A stretch of DNA of 5,008 nt from Spirochaetales bacterium (GTDB lineage: Bacteria; Spirochaetota; Spirochaetia; Treponematales; Rectinemataceae): positions 15,065 to 20,072 of the forward strand of contig JADLKI010000016.1 in NCBI GenBank assembly GCA_015657395.1, given 5' to 3'. The notes beneath the pieces are model-generated. The model was given only the letters and a program-made list of their open reading frames with translations, ran no database searches and was not told where the DNA came from. Within the stretch, counting starts at the first letter, position 1, and each line of letters opens with the position of its first letter. Of this stretch, positions 1-4,634 are shown one piece after another. The position numbers and the translations under genes were made by a program.

Positions 1-1122
1 AAAGGTCCCCTCCTGTGGATCCACACGAAGGCCGAAGGGACCATAGAGTACAATTCGCTCCTCTACATCCCCTCGCACCTGCCCTCCGACCTCTACATCC
101 CGACGCGCGAGCAGGGCATCAAGCTCTATGTCCGGCGCGTCTTCATCACCGACAGGGAGCTTCAGATTCTGCCGCCCTACTTCCGCTTCGTGCGCGGCGT
201 GATCGATTCGGACGACCTGCCGCTCAACGTGAGCCGCGAGATGCTCCAGCACAACCGCGTGATGATGACCATCCAGCAGGCCACGCTCAAAAAGCTCTTC
301 GCGGAACTGGAACAGCTCGCGACGACCAACGCCGAAAAGTTCAAGGCCTTCATCTCGCTCTTCAACGTCCAGATCAAAGAGGGCATTCTCTCCGACTGGG
401 CGAGCCGCGAATCGCTCCTGAAGCTCGTGCGCTTCAAGAGCACGGCGACCGAGGACTGGACAAGCCTTGCGGACTACAAGGCGCGCGCGGGCGAAGGGCG
501 CAAGACGATCTATTATCTCACCGGCGAGAACGAGGCCCGTCTGCGCGCCTCTCCGCTTCTCGAAGCGTTTAAGGAAAAGAGTATCGAAGTGCTCCTCGGC
601 ACCGACGAGATAGACGAGCTGGCCTTCAGCGGCATCGGCGAGTTCGAGGGCATGCAGTTCAAGAACGTCCAACAGGTCGACGCCGAGGACGAGCTCGGCA
701 CTTCCGCGGCCGAACACCAGGACCTCGGCGAAAAAGCCGTCAAAATTCTGAAGAGCCTGCTCGGCGAGCGCGTAAAAGACGTGCGGCTGTCGAAACGGCT
801 CGGCAAAAGCCCGTCCTGCGTCGTCGTGGACAAGGACGAACCCACGCCCGCCTACAGAAAGCTCATGGAGCGGCTTACGAACGAGCCTGCACCCGAAACC
901 AAGCCGATTCTCGAGATCAACGCCGGGCACGCCCTCGTCGGACGGCTCGTCGCGCTCGATACACGCAAGGAATTGAGCGGCGGCGACCTCGCCGTCGTCC
1001 AGGAACTCGAGGACCTCGCCTATGTTCTCTTCTACGAAGCCATGCTGGCCGAGGGTGAGCACTTCGAAGTGCCCCAGGATTTTGCCGAGCGCATGAACAG
1101 GCTGCTCGCTAAAGCGGTTTGA
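1..1122 (+). CDS. htpG: Molecular chaperone HtpG (bacterial Hsp90), 5' end outside the window
   Basis: ATP-dependent cytosolic chaperone of the Hsp90 family, which acts as a homodimer to remodel client proteins. The frame is open from base 1, so the gene enters from the left; 373 C-terminal residues are visible, against about 610-640 in the full family, so the N-terminal ATPase domain is missing here. The visible part begins in the middle domain with WIHTKAEGTIEYNSLLYIP (visible residues 6-24). It continues through RRVFITDRE and the highly conserved stretch RFVRGVIDSDDLPLNVSRE (62-80). The Arg of NVSRE (visible residue 79) is the family's middle-domain catalytic-loop arginine that contacts ATP gamma-phosphate. 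The rest fits the end of the middle domain and the C-terminal dimerisation domain. The bacterial protein lacks the eukaryotic MEEVD tail, and this one ends LLAKAV. It is GC-rich like rlmE downstream, which starts 18 bases after the stop, suggesting co-transcription. Identification is firm. Confidence 0.97.
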   Translation, partial: KGPLLWIHTKAEGTIEYNSLLYIPSHLPSDLYIPTREQGIKLYVRRVFITDRELQILPPYFRFVRGVIDSDDLPLNVSREMLQHNRVMMTIQQATLKKLFAELEQLATTNAEKFKAFISLFNVQIKEGILSDWASRESLLKLVRFKSTATEDWTSLADYKARAGEGRKTIYYLTGENEARLRASPLLEAFKEKSIEVLLGTDEIDELAFSGIGEFEGMQFKNVQQVDAEDELGTSAAEHQDLGEKAVKILKSLLGERVKDVRLSKRLGKSPSCVVVDKDEPTPAYRKLMERLTNEPAPETKPILEINAGHALVGRLVALDTRKELSGGDLAVVQELEDLAYVLFYEAMLAEGEHFEVPQDFAERMNRLLAKAV

Positions 1123-1140
1123 GCCCCGCCAAGGACTGCC

Positions 1141-1845
1141 ATGCCCGGCTATGAGCGACCCGACTACTGGACCCTCCGCGCCAAAAAAGAGGGTTACCCC
1201 GCCCGATCGGTCTACAAGCTCGAAGAGATAGTGCGCAAATTCGGCCTCCTGAAGGGGCTCGGGGGGCGTGGGCCCGGCGGGGGTGCGACCGAAAAGCCTG
1301 TTTCCGCGGCTCCGGCTGTAGGGGGCCGCGACCGCGCCGGGCCCCCTGTACCGGCCATCCTCGATGTCGGCGCCGCGCCGGGCTCCTGGAGCCTCTGGCT
1401 TTTGCGACAGATGAAAGGGGCCGGCCGCCTCGTCGCGGTCGACATTCAGAACCTCGGCATTGCGCCGGCCGATGCGAATTTTTCCTTTCTGAAAGGCAGC
1501 ATCCTGGACGAGCCGGTGCGCGCTTCCCTGCGCGACTCGGGGCCGTTTCAGCTGGTAGTTTCGGACGCAGCTCCGGCGACAAGCGGCAACCGCCTCGTCG
1601 ACCAGTCGCGCTCCGAAGAGCTCGTGGAAGCGGTGATGGGGCTGGCCCTGGAAGTGCTGGCGTCGGGCGGCGCCCTCGTCATGAAAATCTTTCAGGGCGG
1701 CGAGGAACACCGCCTTCTCTCCGAACTCCGGGCGCACTTCGGACAGGCGCGCGCCTTCAAGCCCGAGGCCTGCCGCTCCGAATCGTTCGAGACCTACCTG
1801 GTCGCGACGGGGTTTGCCCGACGGGATAAACAGGATTCACCGTGA
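1141..1845 (+). CDS. rlmE: 23S rRNA (uridine-2'-O)-methyltransferase RlmE/FtsJ with an internal insertion
   Basis: SAM-dependent methyltransferase; in E. coli RlmE methylates the 2'-O of U2552 in the 23S rRNA A-loop during late 50S assembly. This protein has 234 residues against about 209 in E. coli. The FtsJ catalytic K-D-K-E tetrad is present: Lys26 (in ARSVYKLEEI), Asp142 (in VVSDAAP), Lys182 (in VMKIFQ) and Glu217 (in ESFETYLVAT). The SAM-binding motif is ILDVGAAPGSWS (residues 73-84), followed by the acidic end of beta 2 (VAVDI, 98-102). The ATG is preceded by AAGGA at 1131-1135, five bases away, which supports the start. Oddity: between the Lys26 helix and the SAM motif there are about 30 extra residues rich in Gly, Pro and Ala (roughly 40-71), encoded by very GC-rich DNA with inverted repeats. 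All catalytic residues are intact, so the enzyme is probably active with a surface loop. It is probably co-transcribed with htpG. Confidence 0.95.
   Translation: MPGYERPDYWTLRAKKEGYPARSVYKLEEIVRKFGLLKGLGGRGPGGGATEKPVSAAPAVGGRDRAGPPVPAILDVGAAPGSWSLWLLRQMKGAGRLVAVDIQNLGIAPADANFSFLKGSILDEPVRASLRDSGPFQLVVSDAAPATSGNRLVDQSRSEELVEAVMGLALEVLASGGALVMKIFQGGEEHRLLSELRAHFGQARAFKPEACRSESFETYLVATGFARRDKQDSP
1270..1344. repeat. GC-rich nested inverted repeat inside the rlmE insertion
   Basis: Two perfect 10-base arms, GGGCCCGGCG at 1270-1279 and its reverse complement at 1335-1344, enclose a second nested pair. The inner pair is CGCGGCTCC (1305-1313) and GGGGCCGCG (1322-1330), complementary apart from one G-U position, with an 8-base loop. 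Outer-arm matching continues imperfectly inward. The segment coincides with the extra codons of rlmE that homologues lack and keeps the reading frame open. It could be a small palindromic element inserted in frame, or simply expanded low-complexity GC-rich sequence. In DNA this GC-rich some complementarity is expected by chance, so only the pairing is certain. Confidence 0.55.
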
Positions 1846-1849
1846 TCTG

Positions 1850-1878
1850 TTGATTTTTAACCAGAATGTCGATAAAAT
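1850..1878 (+). promoter_or_regulatory. Predicted sigma70-type promoter of the AbiE toxin-antitoxin operon
   Basis: TTGATT at 1850-1855 is a 4/6 match to the -35 consensus. TAAAAT at 1873-1878 is a 5/6 match to the -10 consensus. The spacing is exactly 17 bases. Transcription would start near 1885, giving a leader of about 26 bases before the antitoxin ATG. The -35 box lies just after the rlmE stop codon, so the module has its own promoter rather than depending only on read-through from htpG-rlmE. The -10 box sits in the spacer of the operator-like repeat, which suits repression by steric blocking of RNA polymerase. Confidence 0.7.
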
Positions 1879-1890
1879 GTCGACATTCTG
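1862..1890. promoter_or_regulatory. Predicted AbiEi operator: perfect 11-bp inverted repeat around the -10 box
   Basis: CAGAATGTCGA (1862-1872) and its exact reverse complement (1880-1890) are separated by the 7-base spacer TAAAATG, which contains the -10 hexamer. The octamer AATGTCGA occurs directly at 1865-1872 and 1876-1883, 11 bases apart (about one helical turn). It occurs again inverted at 1880-1887, so 1876-1887 is itself a perfect 12-base palindrome. AbiEi antitoxins of the characterised AbiE systems repress their own promoter by binding inverted repeats through an N-terminal winged helix; that this is the site here is inferred from position and symmetry. The RNA form would be an 11-bp hairpin followed six bases later by TTTTT (1897-1901), so it might also terminate rlmE transcripts weakly. 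Confidence 0.75.
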
Positions 1891-1910
1891 ATCAAATTTT
1901 TGGGTAACAG

Positions 1911-2534
1911 ATGAAGCAAATATCGTTTGAGTATCCCGAGATCGATTCTCTCCAGCTACAACAGAGTATGAAGGGCTACGCATTTCCCCGCGACAGGGTT
2001 ACAAAGCTTCTTGCCGCGGGTGATCTCATCAGGATAAAGAAGGGCATCTACATAGACCCTCATTCAAGATTTCCGTATTCGAAAGAAATCCTCGCGAATC
2101 TCATGTACGGTCCGTCGTACGTGTCGCTGGAATACGCGCTGCGGCACCACAACCTCATCCCGGAAGCCGTCCGCGTGGTGACCTCTGTCACAACAGGCCG
2201 AAAAAAGCGTTATAGAACACCTGTCGGCGACTTCGATTATGCCCACATACCTCAGCGATTCTTTTCTCCTGGTGTAGAATATTATTCAATCGATGATACG
2301 CGTGGTTATATGATCGCGAGCCCCGAAAAAGCGATTTTCGATATGCTGTATCTACGGTATCCAGACCTCGGTTATTCTGAAATCGAGGCTCATCTCTTTG
2401 AAAATATGCGCATCGACGAGACCGATTTTGCCCGCTTGGACTTTACGAAAATTCAGATATTGATGAACACCTGCAACCGCCATTCTATCATTTCCCTGCG
2501 TAAATTCACGGGAAAGAAGGTAAATCATGGCTGA
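1911..2534 (+). CDS. abiEi: AbiEi-family type IV antitoxin / autorepressor
   Basis: Antitoxin half of an AbiE-type module. In characterised systems AbiEi counteracts the nucleotidyltransferase toxin without forming a stable complex and represses its own operon. The 207 residues show an N-terminal winged-helix-like segment ending in LLAAGDLIRIKKGIYI (33-48). A family-typical core follows: GPSYVSLEYALRHHNLIPEA (67-86), VTSVTTGRKKRYRTPVGDFDYAHI (90-113) and ASPEKAIFDMLYLRYPD from residue 136. The chosen ATG is the first after an in-frame TAA at 1905-1907, so the gene cannot begin further upstream. Its ribosome-binding site is weak (GGG at 1902-1904), and Met20 at 1968 is a less likely alternative. 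The gene overlaps the toxin gene by 8 bases. The DNA is clearly more AT-rich than rlmE just upstream, in keeping with horizontal acquisition. The family assignment is confident; activity is inferred. Confidence 0.9.
   Translation: MKQISFEYPEIDSLQLQQSMKGYAFPRDRVTKLLAAGDLIRIKKGIYIDPHSRFPYSKEILANLMYGPSYVSLEYALRHHNLIPEAVRVVTSVTTGRKKRYRTPVGDFDYAHIPQRFFSPGVEYYSIDDTRGYMIASPEKAIFDMLYLRYPDLGYSEIEAHLFENMRIDETDFARLDFTKIQILMNTCNRHSIISLRKFTGKKVNHG
2514..2520 (+). promoter_or_regulatory. Ribosome-binding site of the toxin gene, inside the antitoxin reading frame
   Basis: AAGAAGG lies six bases before the toxin ATG at 2527, within the last codons of the antitoxin gene. It fixes the toxin start and suggests translational coupling: ribosomes finishing the antitoxin at 2534 can reinitiate at the overlapping start. 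This site is stronger than the one in front of the antitoxin. Confidence 0.7.
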
Positions 2535-3408
2535 CGCCCTCGCGTTTCTTGTTGAAAAGCGCCACCCTACAAGTTTAGAGGAGTACGACCAAGCCCTGCG
2601 CGAAGTCATTCAGGAATTCATACTGCTCGCTTTGTGGCGTGGCGCGTTTTTCAATGAGGCTGCATTCTATGGCGGCACTGCCCTTCGCCTTTTTTATGAA
2701 CTTGATCGCTTCTCGGAAGATCTCGATTTTACTCTTTTATCTCCCAATCCTGGCTTTCGTTTCGATCCCTGGTTTGAATTCATAAAAAAGGAATTAGGCG
2801 CGCAAGGCCTGGAAGTCGAAATAGAGAGTAAAGAAAGGGCAAATACAGTTCAATCCGCGTTTTTGAAGACAAATACGAAAAAGGCTTTACTTACTATTGG
2901 GTTAGCAGGAAAATTGTCCGCCTCTATTCCATCGAATCGCCTCATCAAAGTAAAATTTGAAGCGGATACCGACCCGCCGCCTGCATTCACCACAGAGAAT
3001 AGACTCTCACTTGAGCCAATACCCTTCAGTGTAAGAGTGCTGACGCCCGAGAGTCTCTTCGCGGGGAAATTTCACGCACTTCTTGAAAGAGATTGGGCTC
3101 AGAGAGTAAAAGGTCGAGACTGGTACGATCTTGTATTTTTTGTCCGCAAAGACATACCTGTTCAACTCGACTATCTATCCTCGAAACTCAGGGCCAATCA
3201 CGAAAAATCAATGCATTTTGATTATAAGCCTGATGTCCAGCTGACAGCTCAAGAAGCGTTGAGACTACTCGAACGAGGAATATCCAAGCTCGACATTGAG
3301 TCGGCAAGAAATGAAGTTTACCCCTTCGTACGAGACAAAGATCAGCTCTCCCTCTGGTCCCGAGAGTTCTTTATGGAAATCGCGCATCGCGTCCGTTTTG
3401 TGGAATGA
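2527..3408 (+). CDS. abiEii: AbiEii/AbiGii-family nucleotidyltransferase toxin
   Basis: Toxin half of the AbiE module, a DNA polymerase beta-like nucleotidyltransferase. Characterised relatives bind nucleotides (AbiEii prefers GTP), and the related mycobacterial MenT toxins add nucleotides to tRNA 3' ends; the target here is unknown. At 293 residues it has the family's usual size. Visible motifs, in order: GGTALR (49-54), SEDLDF (63-68) with the metal-binding Asp65/Asp67 pair, KVKFEAD (141-147) supplying the third acidic position, and ESLFAGKFHALLERDW (175-190). The signature KGRDWYDLVFF (195-205) follows, with conserved Lys195, Asp198 and Asp201. All catalytic motifs are intact and there is no frameshift, so the toxin looks functional. 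The start is set by AAGAAGG at 2514-2520, and the ATG overlaps the antitoxin end. AbiE systems can abort phage infection and stabilise mobile DNA. The gene ends 22 bases from the convergent EIIA gene with no clear terminator between. Confidence 0.93.
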   Translation: MADALAFLVEKRHPTSLEEYDQALREVIQEFILLALWRGAFFNEAAFYGGTALRLFYELDRFSEDLDFTLLSPNPGFRFDPWFEFIKKELGAQGLEVEIESKERANTVQSAFLKTNTKKALLTIGLAGKLSASIPSNRLIKVKFEADTDPPPAFTTENRLSLEPIPFSVRVLTPESLFAGKFHALLERDWAQRVKGRDWYDLVFFVRKDIPVQLDYLSSKLRANHEKSMHFDYKPDVQLTAQEALRLLERGISKLDIESARNEVYPFVRDKDQLSLWSREFFMEIAHRVRFVE

Positions 3409-3430
3409 TAAAGCCCTCGATTGATCCCGC

Positions 3431-3889
3431 TCATTCCATCTGCCGCATGCGCTCCACGAGCGCCGCGCGGTCCGGCATTCGCTTCAAGAACTCGATGAAA
3501 CTCTCATCTGAGGCGAGCTGGGCAATCTCGGCCAAAATCTGCAGATGCCTTGTCTCGTCCGCCGCGAGCACCAAAAAGAGCGTGTGCACCGCCTGCCCAT
3601 CCGGCGCCTTCCAGTCCACCGGCTCAAAGAGATAGGCCACCACGACAATATCTTTCTGAAGGCTCTCGCTGCCAAATTGTCTGACGTGGGGAATCGCAAT
3701 CCCATTGCCGATCGCGGTGCTCATCACCTCTTCGCGGTCAAGGAGGGCATTCAGCAGGGCCTCTCTGTCGAGCCCCTTCGGCAAAGGCAGGGCGCGCACG
3801 AGCTCGCCCAGAGCCTTCGGCATATCCTCCGGGTCCACGAGGTACCAGGGATCATGCTCCGGTATGAGCTCATTCAGCAGCATGGGCAT
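3431..3889 (-). CDS. PTS EIIA type-2 domain protein (PtsN/fructose-like IIA)
   Basis: Single-domain cytosolic phosphocarrier of the fructose/mannitol-nitrogen EIIA family, 152 residues, the usual length of PtsN-like proteins. The family core is plain: LDREALLNALLDREEVMSTAIGNGIAIPHVR (40-70), with the predicted phosphorylated histidine at His68 in GIAIPH. Next come FEPVDWKAPDGQAVHTLFLVLA (88-109) and HLQILAEIAQLASDESFIEFL (115-135). No EIIB or EIIC domain follows, so it is either a regulatory EIIA (PtsN type) or the IIA of a transporter encoded elsewhere; the sequence does not decide, hence no gene symbol. The start at 3889 lies 8 bases after the stop of the upstream lipoprotein gene and has no recognisable ribosome-binding site, which points to translational coupling. 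An in-frame ATG two codons later is an equally possible start. The operon promoter at 4518-4546 probably drives it. Confidence 0.92.
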   Translation of the reverse strand: MPMLLNELIPEHDPWYLVDPEDMPKALGELVRALPLPKGLDREALLNALLDREEVMSTAIGNGIAIPHVRQFGSESLQKDIVVVAYLFEPVDWKAPDGQAVHTLFLVLAADETRHLQILAEIAQLASDESFIEFLKRMPDRAALVERMRQME

Positions 3890-3897
3890 GGTATGTG

Positions 3898-4485
3898 TTA
3901 TTCTACGGTTTCCGAGAACAGGAAGGATTCGCCATTCTCGAGGACGACCGTCACGTCATACGAAATCGGCCTCTTGATCGGACGTTTGCCGACGAATACC
4001 AGATAATACGTAGTCTGACCAGGCCTCTGGCTAAATTCAAAATCGGGGATCACCGTGTCCTCGATGGTTCTCTTCCGCCTCTCATGCTGGGCAGGATTGG
4101 GGCCGCCCTGATTCGATATGATATCCCAGAAATGAATAAGGTCTTCCTGATTGTAGGGGACAGGAGTGCCTGCCTCCGGAGGTGCCTTTGCGGACGCTTC
4201 AATCCTGATCTGGGTCTTCTGCTCCAAATTCAAGGATATTTCGACAATATAGAATTCGTAGAGTTTGCCGATAAACACGATATTCGGCTCTTTGAAGGGA
4301 TTTTCAGCGAAACTCGCACCATATTTCGAGAGATCCGATTCCTGGACATGCGACATCGAGACAACAGGGATGCTCGCATCATATGGCTGGCTTGTCGCGC
4401 ACGAGCCCATCAGCAGGCCAAACAGGACTCCGCCCAACACACTCCACAGAACTACCCTCTTCACCTTTTCTCTGCCAAAAATCAT
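3898..4485 (-). CDS. Predicted lipoprotein of unknown function, upstream of the EIIA gene
   Basis: A 195-residue protein whose function I cannot name from the sequence. It has a basic N-terminus (MIFGREKVKR), a hydrophobic stretch VVLWSVLGGVLFGLL, and then MGSC with Cys29 as the likely lipidated residue. Ser at -1 and Met at -3 make a relaxed lipobox of the kind found in spirochaetes. The mature part (from CATSQPYD) is soluble, has no membrane segment, and includes ENPFKEPNIVFIGKLYEFYIVEISLNL. Its alternating hydrophobic pattern and the end (YYLVFVGKRPIKRPISYDVTVVLENGESF) suggest a beta-rich fold. The frame is open to a TTG at 4587, but that codon lies inside the neighbour's terminator and upstream of the promoter. 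The ATG at 4485 has GAGGGG at 4490-4495 and an appropriate leader; a GTG at 4464 would still leave a signal peptide. It is the first gene of a two-gene operon with the EIIA protein. Confidence 0.75.
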   Translation of the reverse strand: MIFGREKVKRVVLWSVLGGVLFGLLMGSCATSQPYDASIPVVSMSHVQESDLSKYGASFAENPFKEPNIVFIGKLYEFYIVEISLNLEQKTQIRIEASAKAPPEAGTPVPYNQEDLIHFWDIISNQGGPNPAQHERRKRTIEDTVIPDFEFSQRPGQTTYYLVFVGKRPIKRPISYDVTVVLENGESFLFSETVE

Positions 4486-4489
4486 ATGA

Positions 4490-4495
4490 CCCCTC
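4490..4495 (-). promoter_or_regulatory. Ribosome-binding site choosing the lipoprotein start
   Basis: GAGGGG on the minus strand lies four bases before the ATG at 4485 (its GAGG core is six bases away). It lies about 20 bases downstream of the predicted transcription start and supports this ATG over the upstream in-frame TTG and ATG codons. Confidence 0.65.
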
Positions 4496-4517
4496 AGTGA
4501 ATCCAAAATATAGTTCC

Positions 4518-4546
4518 ATTCTATATTCCGGAGAATATGCTGTCTA
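4518..4546 (-). promoter_or_regulatory. Predicted sigma70-type promoter of the lipoprotein-EIIA operon
   Basis: On the minus strand TAGACA (4546-4541) is a 5/6 match to the -35 consensus. TAGAAT (4523-4518) is a 5/6 match to the -10 consensus. They are separated by exactly 17 bases. Transcription would begin near 4511, giving a leader of about 26 bases to the ATG at 4485. The promoter sits between the outer-membrane gene's terminator and the lipoprotein gene, so the two minus-strand units are separately transcribed. Confidence 0.65.
4523..4538. promoter_or_regulatory. Inverted repeat in the promoter spacer, possible operator
   Basis: ATATTC (4523-4528) and GAATAT (4533-4538) are perfect inverted arms around CGGA. 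They fill almost the whole -35/-10 spacer of the lipoprotein-EIIA promoter. A dimeric repressor, or a MerR-type activator that works on spacer DNA, could bind here. No regulator is encoded next to it, and arms of six AT-rich bases can arise by chance, so the role is a guess. Confidence 0.35.
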
Positions 4547-4566
4547 CGGCGGGCTTGACACATCCT

Positions 4567-4603
4567 AAAATAAAAGGGGCCATCCAATTTCTTGGACGGC
4601 CCC
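4567..4603 (-). terminator. Strong Rho-independent terminator of the outer-membrane protein gene
   Basis: Read on the minus strand, a 12-bp stem (arms 4603-4592 and 4587-4576, one G-U pair, rest Watson-Crick) closes a GAAA loop, which is a GNRA tetraloop. It is followed directly by TTTTATTTT (4575-4567). The hairpin begins about 31 bases after the stop at 4635. On the plus strand the same arms have an A-C mismatch instead of the G-U pair and no T-run follows, so the terminator works in the minus direction only. Confidence 0.93.
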
Positions 4604-4634
4604 CATCATGGGTTACGAATCCGAGCTCTTCAGA

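Noticed and set aside
15..572. Plus-strand open frame of 185 codons inside htpG
   Set aside because: The composition (Arg, Ala, Pro, His, Asp) is typical of an out-of-frame reading, and htpG is unmistakable in frame 1.
1109..1582. Minus-strand open frame of 157 codons opposite rlmE
   Set aside because: It is Arg/Pro/Ser-rich and low complexity, as expected from the reverse of GC-rich coding DNA. rlmE has all its catalytic residues in the other frame.
3895..4500. Plus-strand open frame of 201 codons antisense to the lipoprotein gene
   Set aside because: It has no recognisable domain or signal. The opposite strand has a promoter, ribosome-binding site, signal peptide and lipobox, so this frame is a shadow.
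4555..4560. TTGACA on the plus strand as a -35 box
   Set aside because: No -10-like hexamer lies 16-18 bases downstream, where the terminator hairpin is, and there is no plus-strand gene to serve.
4486..4587. N-terminal extension of the lipoprotein gene to the TTG at 4587 or the ATG at 4563
   Set aside because: Both codons lie upstream of the predicted promoter (4518-4546). The TTG is inside the neighbour's terminator hairpin. The extension would also bury the signal peptide behind 34 extra residues.
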